From: Mageeibacillus sp. UBA3781
GTDB lineage: Bacteria > Bacillota > Clostridia > Saccharofermentanales > Saccharofermentanaceae
Assembly (NCBI GenBank): GCA_002368805.1
Contig: DFFH01000030.1
Span: 13,423-30,625 of the forward strand
Direction of reading: 5' to 3'
DNA: 17,203 nt
This document shows, piece by piece, positions 6,035 to 13,677 of this stretch. The notes beneath the pieces are model-generated. The model searched no databases, was not told where the DNA came from, and was given only the letters and a program-made list of their open reading frames with translations. The translations under genes and the position numbers were made by a program. Numbering within the stretch: position 1 is the stretch's first letter; each line of letters starts with the position of its first letter.

Positions 6035-7699
6035 TTAGCCGACGCCCATTGTGTCGTTATCTGTTGAAGTAGATGGACTGAAACGGATCGTGGTGTATTT
6101 TTCGATATCGCCACAGGATTCGACGATTACTTGGCATCCTTCTTCGGTGTATCCGATGTATGTGTGCTCTCCGCTTACCGCATCGATGAAGCCGATTTCG
6201 TGGAGGGCTTGGACATACGACTCCAGCTCAGCGCCGGAAAGCTCCTCAGTTGCTATGAAGATGAGGTCAGAAGGATTTGTTTCTCCAACTACCGCATAAG
6301 AACGGGTGAAGTCACCAAGCGAATCGGGAGCGAAAGTAGCACCTTTTTCTAAGTTGCAGCAGAACAGGATCTCTTTTTCAGGCTTGGGAAGATAAAGATC
6401 GAAGAGCGCTCCGTCAGACATAGATACATCAGGAATTTCCGGAATAGTTTTATTCTGGTGCTTTTCGATCCATTCCGGAGAGCCCCATAAAGGTTCATTC
6501 TCCATTCTTTTGGAAAAGGATTCGTAATCTTCCTCGTCTTCCGAAAAGGCTTCAGAAGAGGGTATGACCGATGTGGGATCTGCCTGAAGCGTTTCGTTTG
6601 TTTCAGACTCTGTTTCTACAGTTTCTGTTGCTTCGGTTGATTCGGAAGTCTCTTTGACAGGAGACTGCTTGGCGGCGACCTGGGCAGATACTTCAGTTAC
6701 TGATGATTCTTCCTGGGCAACAATTTTTTTCTCGACAGGATTCAGGAATCCACAGGTGAAAATGGCGGCTACAGCTAACACACTGACGATAGAGAGCCAT
6801 AGGGAGAGTTTCTTATAATTCATAATGTTTTTTATCCTCGCTTTCACATTTTCCTTGCCAAAACCGAGAGACGAAACCAGATATTTCGGCGCGCTGCTCT
6901 TTCTGGCGTAAGATACGAGGGACATGCAGTAATCAGCGCGAAGATCGCTGCTGATGTTCTTGATGACTTCTTCATCGCAGCTCATCTCCATATCGGACTC
7001 GAACATCCGGAAAGCAATCCAGACAATAGGATTGAACCAGTGTACGAGGAGCGTAGCGATCCAGATGGACTTAAATACCATATCGTGTCTCCGAATATGT
7101 GTCTGTTCGTGATGCAGAAGATAACTGTATTCTTTCTCTGAAAGCCCCTGTGGCATAAAGATGCGTGGCTTTATGATTCCGATAACGAACGGTGACGGGA
7201 CCGATGGAGAGGAGTAAACATTTCCTTCGATCTTCCGGGTGTCCCGAAGGGACCGGTACATGGTAATGGTTTTGATAAGGATCGCGATAGCAAATACGGC
7301 CATGCCCAGAATCCAGAGGACCATCAGGACCTGCCAGATATCGGGCATGGTACCTCCCGAGGCCTTCGCAGAGGAAGAAACCGCGGAAGTTGCCTGTGGG
7401 GTGACTTGCCGTATGCTGCGCTCGAGTGCTTTTACATTAGAAGAGGCCGTGGCAGTAGTCTGCCCGATCGCTCCGGATGAGGAGACGAACGAAATCTTCT
7501 TTTTCGGAAGAAAATTGAATAGAGACAAGATCGATGCAGGAGACTTCGGGCATAGAAGTCTATAAACCGCTAAAGCCCAAAGACCATAGATGTACTTCGT
7601 AGGTATCCGGCGCAATAACCGGCGGACCAGCATGATCAAAAGAATCATGATCGAACCCATCATGCTGAGATTCAGAACTGTCTCAAACAGACCAAGCAT
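6035..7699 (-). CDS. BlaR1/MecR1-like M56 membrane metalloprotease with unusual sensor domain
   Basis: This 554-residue protein should sit in the membrane and, when signalled, lead to cleavage of its BlaI-type repressor. Hydrophobic helices lie at about 11-30, 36-52, 121-145, 212-230 and 297-318. The zinc protease motif HEQTH (197-201) is followed by the E-x-SCDEE segment (about 238-244) typical of M56 peptidases. After the last helix comes a roughly 110-residue Glu/Ser/Thr linker and then about 150 residues outside. No SxxK, SxN or KTG penicillin-binding motifs are visible there, so beta-lactam sensing is doubtful. The ATG at 7699 is chosen because GAGGG precedes it and the 40 residues upstream in frame lie inside the blaI-like gene. 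The gap to that gene is 7 bp. Confidence 0.88.
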   Translation of the reverse strand: MLGLFETVLNLSMMGSIMILLIMLVRRLLRRIPTKYIYGLWALAVYRLLCPKSPASILSLFNFLPKKKISFVSSSGAIGQTTATASSNVKALERSIRQVTPQATSAVSSSAKASGGTMPDIWQVLMVLWILGMAVFAIAILIKTITMYRSLRDTRKIEGNVYSSPSVPSPFVIGIIKPRIFMPQGLSEKEYSYLLHHEQTHIRRHDMVFKSIWIATLLVHWFNPIVWIAFRMFESDMEMSCDEEVIKNISSDLRADYCMSLVSYARKSSAPKYLVSSLGFGKENVKARIKNIMNYKKLSLWLSIVSVLAVAAIFTCGFLNPVEKKIVAQEESSVTEVSAQVAAKQSPVKETSESTEATETVETESETNETLQADPTSVIPSSEAFSEDEEDYESFSKRMENEPLWGSPEWIEKHQNKTIPEIPDVSMSDGALFDLYLPKPEKEILFCCNLEKGATFAPDSLGDFTRSYAVVGETNPSDLIFIATEELSGAELESYVQALHEIGFIDAVSGEHTYIGYTEEGCQVIVESCGDIEKYTTIRFSPSTSTDNDTMGVG

Positions 7700-7706
7700 A
7701 TTTCCC

Positions 7707-8072
7707 TCATTTTCCTTTCTTGTACTCTTCGATAATCCTGATAAGTTCGTCTGCTTCACTGTCAGACAGAGAACGGTCCTCCAGGAAAGAGAGAACGAAG
7801 GAGGGGAGTGAACCTCCAAAAGTTCTCTTTACGACTCGTCTGCTTTCGAACATCTGCACCTGATCACGCGGAATCAGGACAGTAACAAGACTATCGGTGT
7901 TGGCAACCATCTGCTTGACGATAAGCTTATGAAGCATGGTATACGTCGTCGATTTCTTCCAGTTCAGCTCCGTTTCGCATACTTTAACGAGCTTTCCGGA
8001 TTCAATCGGCGCATGCTCCCAGATCACGTCCATAAGGCGGTATTCGCTTTCGCTTAGCATAAGGTCTTTCAT
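7707..8072 (-). CDS. BlaI/MecI/CopY-family repressor
   Basis: The 121-residue product starts MKDLMLSESEYRLMDVIWEH, continues with a winged helix carrying KKSTTYTMLHKLI as recognition helix, and ends in a helical dimer domain. This is the BlaI layout and length. ATG 8072 has AGGAG 8 bases upstream; an in-frame GTG at 8081 would overlap that site. It probably represses itself and blaR1, with release by BlaR1-triggered cleavage. Two operator palindromes lie just upstream of its ribosome site. No beta-lactamase or mecA-like gene is nearby. Family confidence is high; the inducer is unknown. Confidence 0.9.
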   Translation of the reverse strand: MKDLMLSESEYRLMDVIWEHAPIESGKLVKVCETELNWKKSTTYTMLHKLIVKQMVANTDSLVTVLIPRDQVQMFESRRVVKRTFGGSLPSFVLSFLEDRSLSDSEADELIRIIEEYKKGK

Positions 8073-8088
8073 TTTTTTCACTCCTTCG

Positions 8089-8104
8089 GTCTATAACTAT
8101 AGAC
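8089..8104. promoter_or_regulatory. BlaI-type operator 1
   Basis: GTCTATA-AC-TATAGAC is a perfect palindrome with 7-bp arms, directly upstream of the blaI-like ribosome site and downstream of its -10 box. It shares 14 of 16 bases with the second operator, which starts 24 bp away. Confidence 0.7.
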
Positions 8105-8111
8105 TGACTTT

Positions 8112-8140
8112 AGTCTACAACCATAGACCAGAGATGTCAA
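8112..8140 (-). promoter_or_regulatory. Promoter of the blaI-blaR1-like operon, overlapping operator 2
   Basis: On the minus strand TTGACA (8140-8135) is followed 17 bp later by TAGACT (8117-8112). The second operator copy, GTCTACAACCATAGAC at 8113-8128, covers the -10 box and part of the spacer, so a bound repressor would block polymerase. Confidence 0.7.
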
Positions 8141-8218
8141 TAGTTTTTTTGAGCGGCGGTGAAAAAGAATCTGTGCTAACATATAGTCATTAGAGGTGTA
8201 ACAAAAAGGAAGTAAAAC

Positions 8219-8950
8219 ATGGGAACAATTCTGGATTACAGAAAAATGGTGGAGCAGCCTTGGGGCAGGATGTTCTACGAGATGATATATAATCAGCTGG
8301 ACTTTTCAGGGGATAAGAGGCTCAGGATTCTGGATTTCGGAGCAGGATTCTGCATTACTGCGGATCACTATGCCAAGGATCATGAAGTGATTGCTGTAGA
8401 GCCGAATGAAGAGATGTACAGCCTGCGGGTCAAGGAAAATGAGTATACTCTGATCACGCAAGGACTGGATTATTTAAAGACAGTTCCAGATGATTCATTC
8501 GATGTTGTATTTTGCCATAATGTTCTGGAATATGTTGATAATAGAGAAGAAATTCTCAAACAGCTGGCGCGGGTAGTAAAACCGGAAGGAGTCCTTTCTG
8601 TAATTAAACATAATCTTTATGGCAGAGTTATGGGAAGTGCGGTGCTTGCTGACGATCCCCAAGCAGCACTGGATCTTCTGAATGAAGTTCCCGAGGACAG
8701 CATGTTCGGAAACAGAAGCGTATATAGCGATGAACTGCTTATCGAAGCATTGTCTCAAGATATGACACTCTCTGAAACCTATGGAATAAGAGCATTCTTC
8801 GGGCTTTCTTCCAATAATGAGATCAAGTCGAAGAAGGAATGGTACCAGCCGATGCTCGAGCTGGAAATTAAAGCGAGCACGATGGATGAATTCAAGAGAG
8901 TAGCGTTTTTCCACCATCTGGTGTTTCGAAAGAACGGGAGTTTCTTATGA
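8219..8950 (+). CDS. Class I SAM-dependent methyltransferase
   Basis: This 243-residue Rossmann-fold methyltransferase has motif I at 36-46 (RILDFGAGFC), the acidic ribose-binding position E61 in VEPNEEM, motif IV-like FDVVFCHNVLEY at 94-105, and KPEG at 121-124. AAGGAAG precedes the ATG by 6 bases. It is divergent from the blaI-like gene, whose operators lie 90-130 bp upstream, and it overlaps the following MerR gene by 4 bases (ATGA), so the two are translationally coupled. The substrate cannot be told. A drug or small-molecule target is possible, given the MerR partner. Confidence 0.88.
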   Translation: MGTILDYRKMVEQPWGRMFYEMIYNQLDFSGDKRLRILDFGAGFCITADHYAKDHEVIAVEPNEEMYSLRVKENEYTLITQGLDYLKTVPDDSFDVVFCHNVLEYVDNREEILKQLARVVKPEGVLSVIKHNLYGRVMGSAVLADDPQAALDLLNEVPEDSMFGNRSVYSDELLIEALSQDMTLSETYGIRAFFGLSSNNEIKSKKEWYQPMLELEIKASTMDEFKRVAFFHHLVFRKNGSFL

Positions 8951-9504
8951 GCGAACATGTATATCCGGAAGAGGAAAAGAAAGAGATGGCTCTTCTGAAG
9001 ATCGGAGAGCTGGCCAGTCTGGCCGGGGTCTCATCGAAGGCTTTGCGGCTCTATGAAAGTAAAGATATCATCAAGCCGGTGAAGGTCGATCCGGAGACCG
9101 GTTACCGGTTCTACTCCGCGGAGCAGTGCGAGATTGTGGAAGCGCTGGTCGCGCTACAGGATATGGGTTTTTCGTTAAATGAGATCAGGATGCTTCTGCA
9201 GGAACCTGCTTCAAAGGAGGAACTGCAAGAGCTTTTCACAAAGAAAAGACAGGCGCTTCAGGAAACGATCTGGAAGGTTCAGGCCCAGATCGAAGAGATA
9301 GATTCGCTGGAAGGAAGCCTCTTAGGAAAGAAGCCCGGTTCTTCGGAGATGGCGGATATGGAAGATCCGACGGCGGAGGAATCTTCACTTTCGAAGCCGT
9401 TCCTTGAAATGAGTGACGAGGAACGCGCCTGGTATCTGGCGAAAATGGTCCGCGTGAATCCGAATAATGTCCGTCAGATCTTAAGCGAAGCCATCTGGCT
9501 GTGA
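8947..9504 (+). CDS. MerR-family transcriptional regulator
   Basis: The 185-residue product has a MerR winged helix: LKIGELASLAGVSSKALRLYE at about residues 16-36, the wing GYRFYS at about 51-56, then ALQDMGFSLNEIRMLL. A helical linker (about 95-125) leads to a short, acidic C-terminal part of about 60 residues. There are no metal-binding cysteines and no GyrI-like drug pocket. The start at 8947 has GGGAG 6 bases upstream and the ATGA overlap; an ATG at 8986 (MALLKIGEL) is a weaker choice. The convergent ABC operon has a promoter of the type MerR proteins control, so this gene is the likely regulator. Confidence 0.9.
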   Translation: MSEHVYPEEEKKEMALLKIGELASLAGVSSKALRLYESKDIIKPVKVDPETGYRFYSAEQCEIVEALVALQDMGFSLNEIRMLLQEPASKEELQELFTKKRQALQETIWKVQAQIEEIDSLEGSLLGKKPGSSEMADMEDPTAEESSLSKPFLEMSDEERAWYLAKMVRVNPNNVRQILSEAIWL

Positions 9505-9541
9505 ATCCTTATTGACACCATTTTTCTGTTAAATAGATACT

Positions 9542-10516
9542 TCAGGCTTCTGTATGTCCCTGGTCAAGTACTTCTAAAGCCCGCTCCGCACCGGCCCGGT
9601 TATTCTTCATGTTATTCACGGAGCGGTTGATGACAAAGACACTCTGCATGACGCCCGCCCGGTACTGGGTGATCTTCATGAGCGTGGCCAGGCTGTCGAT
9701 GGCCTCGCCCATCATGGTGCCGCCCAATACCAGTAACAGGATATACCCGGATCCGCCGGAAAGAGTATTGAGAAAGCTGGATCTGGCCATCGCCCGGTGT
9801 GCCTTCATGTTCTCCTGAAGCATACTCAGGCTCGTATCTTCGACTTTCTTCATGACAAGTTCTTTTCCATCAAAGATAGAGATCGCGTGATGCGCTCTCA
9901 GGATCGGCTCTGCCCAGTTGGTATATTCGCCGAACTTCTCCTGGGCGTGTTTCTTGAAATGAGGGATCTTTCTGACCACGACGATGCAGCTTAGAAGCAT
10001 GAAGGGAACCGTGATCGCAATAGATACGGCGAGTAATGGCAGGTTCAGGAAGGCCAGGATAATGGACGACAGGATCAGATTCACCAGCGCGATGAATAGA
10101 TGCATAAACGTGACCGGACCCATCATATAAGCGTGCAGGCGGTCCACGTCGTAGTTCATCCGGTTGATCCATTCGCCGCTCGAAAAGCACTGGATATCGG
10201 CATATTCCGAGGAAATTATATGGGAGAGGAGCTTTTTCCGAAGCCTAGAAAGCAGAAGCAGATTCAGTTTCATGGAGATGGTTGCCCAGATCGTCATGTT
10301 ATAGGCGAACAGAAGGAGCGAAAGAAGAAGGAAAATCCAGAATGTGGGCAGAAGGGAATCCCTCTGCCCCTGCTCCATCAGACGGATAAACCGGGAGATC
10401 AGATTTGCGGAAAGCACGGTGCTGAGAAAGTCAAAGGGCGCACGAAGAAGAAGGGATACGATGAACAGACGAAGGACCCCGAGTTCACGTAAAAGCTGAC
10501 ACAGCCTCCTAAACAT
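9542..10516 (-). CDS. ABC exporter membrane subunit lacking an ATPase domain (second)
   Basis: This 324-residue protein is a type IV (exporter-like) transmembrane domain with about six helices. Cytoplasmic loops hold a coupling-helix region near CFSSGEWINRMNYDVDRLH. The C-terminus NNRAGAERALEVLDQ is the usual linker that leads into an ATPase domain in full half-transporters, but the gene stops there. The ATG at 10516 has AGGAGG 8 bases upstream, inside the ATPase gene. A 14-residue in-frame extension would start within that gene and has no such site. The overlap with the ATPase gene is 8 bases (ATGTTTAG). It should pair with the other membrane subunit and two copies of the ATPase. Confidence 0.85.
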   Translation of the reverse strand: MFRRLCQLLRELGVLRLFIVSLLLRAPFDFLSTVLSANLISRFIRLMEQGQRDSLLPTFWIFLLLSLLLFAYNMTIWATISMKLNLLLLSRLRKKLLSHIISSEYADIQCFSSGEWINRMNYDVDRLHAYMMGPVTFMHLFIALVNLILSSIILAFLNLPLLAVSIAITVPFMLLSCIVVVRKIPHFKKHAQEKFGEYTNWAEPILRAHHAISIFDGKELVMKKVEDTSLSMLQENMKAHRAMARSSFLNTLSGGSGYILLLVLGGTMMGEAIDSLATLMKITQYRAGVMQSVFVINRSVNNMKNNRAGAERALEVLDQGHTEA

Positions 10517-11180
10517 AGAGCTTTCCTCCTTCCATACGAAGGATCCGGTCGTAGCCATTCAGATACTCGACCTGATGCGTGACATGCACGATGGTCAGAT
10601 TCCGGGAAGAACCTGCTGTGCAGGCGTCTAGAGAGGCCATAACAGAAGAGGCTGTGGATGCATCCAGAGATGCAGTGGGTTCGTCCAGGAGAAGAAGAGG
10701 AGCTTTCTTGCACATGGCCCGTGCAATCGCCAGACGCTGGGCCTGTCCGCCGGAAAGCTCATCTGCCCGGTCACCGAGATAGGTGTGGATCCCGTCCGGC
10801 AGAGAATCGGCCCACTCAAGCAAACTGACCTGCTCCAGTACTTTTCGCACTGAATCTTCACTATAGTCATGTCCCAGCGTGATATTTTCAAAGATCGTCA
10901 TCGGCAGCAGCATCGCCGACTGCATGACGACCGAAACGTGCTTTCGGATGTCCGAAGGAACGGATTTCCCGAGAATGTTTACCGAACCGGAAGAAGGCGG
11001 AAGAAGACCCGCCAGGATCTTGAGAAGAGTGCTTTTTCCGCATCCGCTTTCACCTACAATACCGATGCGTTCCCCGATTTGGATCGTAAGGGAAATATCC
11101 TGAAGGATAGGCTTGGTATCATAGGAAAAAGAGATGTGGGAAATATCTGCAAGTATCTGTTTTCTATCGGAATTAGGCAT
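10509..11180 (-). CDS. ABC transporter ATP-binding protein, exporter type, stand-alone
   Basis: The 223-residue ATPase has Walker A GESGCGKST (43-51), Q-loop Q87, signature LSGGQ (142-146), Walker B LLLLDE (162-167), D-loop SLD and switch H202. All catalytic motifs are present. It starts about 12 residues before the ISFSYDTKPILQDISL strand, which is where an exporter ATPase begins after its linker. AGAAGGAGG lies 5 bases before the ATG, and the gene overlaps the stop of the upstream membrane gene by 8 bases (ATGCCTAA). As the only ATPase in the operon it should act as a homodimer under two different membrane subunits. Confidence 0.92.
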   Translation of the reverse strand: MPNSDRKQILADISHISFSYDTKPILQDISLTIQIGERIGIVGESGCGKSTLLKILAGLLPPSSGSVNILGKSVPSDIRKHVSVVMQSAMLLPMTIFENITLGHDYSEDSVRKVLEQVSLLEWADSLPDGIHTYLGDRADELSGGQAQRLAIARAMCKKAPLLLLDEPTASLDASTASSVMASLDACTAGSSRNLTIVHVTHQVEYLNGYDRILRMEGGKLYV

Positions 11181-12111
11181 GAGGTCCTCCTTCTAAGATG
11201 ATATCGATCCGCTTCAGGTTCGATGTGAACGTCCGAAAATGTGCAAGAAATGTCGGGGTGTTCATGAGAAGTCCGGTGACATTATTCTGAAGGTTCAAAA
11301 ATACGATAAAGGTTCCAAGTGTGATCGTTCCGGAGATGACCATGTATCCTCCAACCAGGAAAAGGCAGAGTAAAGGTACTTTGGAGAGAAGGCCGGAGAT
11401 AGAATTCAGCACCGCATGAAGCTGTTCATCCTTCCGGAAACTTTTCTCCCACGCTTTGATATCCTGATCGTATTTTTCTTCTAGAAAAGCACCTGCGTCG
11501 AATACCGAGATGACAGGGTGATTCGTGACTGCGCTGAAGACCGTGCGGTTCATGCGGCGCTTGGCAGCAAGCGTAGCCTTCGTGATCTTAGCAAGTTTTG
11601 ATCCCGAGAAAGCAACATAGATCAGGATCAGAAGGGTCGGGATCAGAAACGCCAGGGAAAGAAGTGCATTTTCGATAAAGAGAAAGATCAGTACCAGAAT
11701 ACAGGTGATGACCATGCTGATATTGAAGAAGAAAGAATTGCTGAAGAAGTCTGAAGAGAGGGCCAGCTCCCCCTGCACAGTGGACATAGCCTGGTCAGCA
11801 GACATCGTCGCACCCTTAGGGCTTTCCAGAAGGAAACGCATATAGCCCATACGAAGCGTGTGGGAAGTTTTCTCGGCAGTATAGTTTCCAACCATCTGGT
11901 CGAGATAATTGAGACTGGCTAAAGTCAGAATCAGAAGAAGCAGCAGAAGGACAAGTTCCGCAATGATCCCGCTCCCCGCCACGATCCGGTTGACCAGGAT
12001 CCCGACAAAATGGGCATAGACGAGCTGGGAAACATTCGCCAGCAGAGAGATTAATAAAGCGAATGTGACCCATCCCCGGTTTGCCTTAAGTATCCTTCCG
12101 AGAACGCTCAT
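11173..12111 (-). CDS. ABC exporter membrane subunit lacking an ATPase domain (first)
   Basis: This 312-residue exporter-type transmembrane domain has about six hydrophobic helices, with clear ones at about 15-35, 50-70, 130-165 and 240-275. It ends with RTFTSNLKRIDIILEGG, the normal hinge before an ATPase domain; the ATPase follows as a separate overlapping gene. AGGAGG lies 7 bases before the ATG. It is the first gene of the minus-strand operon and sits behind a MerR-type promoter at 12142-12172. Cargo is unknown; a drug, lipid or peptide exporter is most likely. Confidence 0.87.
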   Translation of the reverse strand: MSVLGRILKANRGWVTFALLISLLANVSQLVYAHFVGILVNRIVAGSGIIAELVLLLLLLILTLASLNYLDQMVGNYTAEKTSHTLRMGYMRFLLESPKGATMSADQAMSTVQGELALSSDFFSNSFFFNISMVITCILVLIFLFIENALLSLAFLIPTLLILIYVAFSGSKLAKITKATLAAKRRMNRTVFSAVTNHPVISVFDAGAFLEEKYDQDIKAWEKSFRKDEQLHAVLNSISGLLSKVPLLCLFLVGGYMVISGTITLGTFIVFLNLQNNVTGLLMNTPTFLAHFRTFTSNLKRIDIILEGGPHA

Positions 12112-12141
12112 ATCATGACCTCCTTAACTCTTTCTGGCTTA

Positions 12142-12172
12142 AGCGTAAACCTTGTCCCAAGGACAAAGTCAA
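12142..12172 (-). promoter_or_regulatory. MerR-type promoter/operator of the ABC operon
   Basis: Minus strand: -35 TTGACT (12172-12167), a 19-bp spacer, then -10 TACGCT (12147-12142). The spacer holds TTGTCC-TTG-GGACAA (12166-12152). A long 19-bp spacer with a centred palindrome is the mark of promoters switched on by MerR-family proteins, which twist the DNA to align the two boxes. Confidence 0.65.
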
Positions 12173-12186
12173 GAGAAATCATGGGC

Positions 12187-12215
12187 TGGACAAAATCGTT
12201 TAATGGTGGTATTGT
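12187..12215 (+). promoter_or_regulatory. Candidate promoter of the padR-ferredoxin operon
   Basis: TGGACA (12187-12192), a 17-bp spacer, then TATTGT (12210-12215). Transcription would begin near 12222, inside the PadR palindromes, giving simple self-repression. Confidence 0.45.
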
Positions 12216-12216
12216 G

Positions 12217-12245
12217 TATCAAAATGATATATCAAGCTGATATAT
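12217..12245. promoter_or_regulatory. Two overlapping PadR-type operator palindromes
   Basis: TATCA-AAA-TGATA (12217-12229) and ATATATCA-AGC-TGATATAT (12227-12245) have the same half-site and the same 3-base centre. Their centres are 13 bp apart and they share TGA of the middle half-sites. They lie between the promoter and the ribosome site of the padR-like gene. Confidence 0.65.
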
Positions 12246-12259
12246 AAGGAGAGTATGCC

Positions 12260-12808
12260 ATGCCTAGAGAAAAGAAGATCGATATGGTTATCTTAGGACT
12301 ATTAAGTCACGAACCGCTTACCGGATATGACATGAAGAAACGTATAGACGGAGCGATCCGTTTCTTCTGGAATGGAAGCTTCGGAAATATCTATCCGTCA
12401 CTTAAGGAACTTGAGAACAAGGGGTCTATCACGAGATGCGAAGTAACTTCAGATGGCAGAGAGAAGATCAGTTATAAGATCACGGCATCAGGTAAGGATG
12501 AACTGAGAAAGTGGCTTCGGGATGAACAGGCAAGTAACGAACTGAAGTACGAGACACTCCTGAAACTGTTTTTCGGCGGAGTTGAGGAAAAGAATGTTAC
12601 GTACCGTAATATCGAAGTTTTCGAGAATAAGATAAGAGGTGATCTTGAAATGCTCCGCACATATGGAAAGGTCCTGGAGAAGGATCTTGAGAACGAGGAC
12701 CACCTGCATTACTATCTTACGGTTTCATTCGGAATCGACTCTTACGAAGCCTATCTTAAATGGTGTTCCAAGGCAAAGAAACTGCTGAATAGGAGGGCAA
12801 AAAAATGA
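12260..12808 (+). CDS. PadR-family transcriptional regulator
   Basis: The 182-residue protein has the PadR winged helix at about 9-85: MVILGLLSHEPLTGYDMKKR, then GNIYPSLKELENKGSI and a wing with GREKISYKITASGKDELRKWL. A helical C-terminal dimer domain follows, as in PadR subfamily 2 (Vir-type). AAGGAGAG lies just upstream of the ATG at 12260; a nearby ATG at 12255 is out of frame. The last codons overlap the ferredoxin gene by 4 bases (ATGA), so both are made together. It probably represses its own operon through 12217-12245. The inducer is unknown. Confidence 0.9.
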   Translation: MPREKKIDMVILGLLSHEPLTGYDMKKRIDGAIRFFWNGSFGNIYPSLKELENKGSITRCEVTSDGREKISYKITASGKDELRKWLRDEQASNELKYETLLKLFFGGVEEKNVTYRNIEVFENKIRGDLEMLRTYGKVLEKDLENEDHLHYYLTVSFGIDSYEAYLKWCSKAKKLLNRRAKK

Positions 12809-13536
12809 GACAGAAGATACGAAAAGCAATTATTATCATCTCCTTTCTGCTCTTTCCAATAACGATCTGGTACTTTTCTCCCTATCTTATTATTGACGGA
12901 GCATCGCAACACATTATCAACGGAAGTTTTATCGTATTTGTATCGATGTTTGTATTGTCCATGTTTTTCGGAAGGATCTGGTGTGGTTATTTCTGTCCGT
13001 CCGGCGGGCTTCAGGAATGTTTGTCTTCCATAAATCCCAACCCGGCGAAGCAGGGAAGAAGAGACAAAATCAAATTCGTGATCTGGATCATCTGGGTATT
13101 AGCTGTTATCTTGACATTTATCCTCGGCAAGAATGACGTGAAGATCAATCCGTTCTACCAGACTGACCACGGCATCTCTGTCTCGAATATTTACTGTTAT
13201 GTGATCTACTATGGTGTGGTATTCCTATTTGTGATATCGAATATCATTCACGGGAAGAGGGCAACCTGTCACTATATCTGCTGGATGGCACCTTTCATGA
13301 TCCTTGGAAGTAAGCTTGGAAGAGTGCTTCACATCCCTCAGTTACATATAAGCGCCGATAAAGAGAAGTGTGTCTCGTGCGGTAAATGCAACCAGTCCTG
13401 TCCTATGGGTCTGGATGTCAGGCAGCTTGTTGCCGAGAATAAGACAGCAGTGTACAGCGAGTGTATATCATGCGGGGCTTGCGCCGATGCATGTCCCAAA
13501 GATGTATTGAAGTACAGTTTTTCATCTAAGAAATGA
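12805..13536 (+). CDS. Membrane polyferredoxin, NapH/CcoG-like 4Fe-4S protein
   Basis: This 243-residue protein has about four membrane helices (about 8-25, 38-55, 90-108, 128-148). Cysteine pairs C60/C64 (GRIWCGYFCP) and C155/C159 (CHYICW) are typical of NapH-type proteins. Two ferredoxin clusters follow in the C-terminal domain: C189, C192, C195, C199 and C220, C223, C226, C230, each ending in CP. It should carry electrons between membrane and cytoplasm. No nitrate, nos or rnf genes are near, so its partner is unknown. Coupling to a PadR regulator suggests that it is made only under a particular stress or ligand. Confidence 0.88.
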   Translation: MRQKIRKAIIIISFLLFPITIWYFSPYLIIDGASQHIINGSFIVFVSMFVLSMFFGRIWCGYFCPSGGLQECLSSINPNPAKQGRRDKIKFVIWIIWVLAVILTFILGKNDVKINPFYQTDHGISVSNIYCYVIYYGVVFLFVISNIIHGKRATCHYICWMAPFMILGSKLGRVLHIPQLHISADKEKCVSCGKCNQSCPMGLDVRQLVAENKTAVYSECISCGACADACPKDVLKYSFSSKK

Positions 13537-13571
13537 ATATACTACCGGTATCTATGGAGCCCCACTGCCAA

Positions 13572-13580
13572 TGGTATAAT
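13572..13580 (+). promoter_or_regulatory. Extended -10 promoter upstream of the 128-residue protein
   Basis: TGG followed by a perfect TATAAT gives an extended -10 box 97 bp before the ATG at 13678. A second TATAAT at 13632-13637 is nearer but has no TG extension and no -35. The leader between holds an isolated AAGGAG without a following start. Confidence 0.5.
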
Positions 13581-13677
13581 CTAGATAATAAATTGATTGA
13601 ACCGGAAGGAGTGCCGATCGAATAATATTTCTATAATACGGGAAAAGCACTTGGTGGGGTATTTAGAGGTTGAAAAC

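Noticed and set aside
6035..8072. Beta-lactam resistance locus
   Set aside because: BlaI/BlaR1 homologues are present, but there is no beta-lactamase or PBP2a-like gene and no penicillin-binding motif in the sensor.
10509..11180. Frameshift splitting one ABC half-transporter
   Set aside because: Both junctions have a proper ribosome site and a compact start/stop overlap, so separate genes are the better reading.
13597..13677. Longer N-terminus for the 128-residue protein from a TTG start
   Set aside because: No ribosome site precedes the TTG, and an AGAGG sits at good distance from the ATG at 13678.
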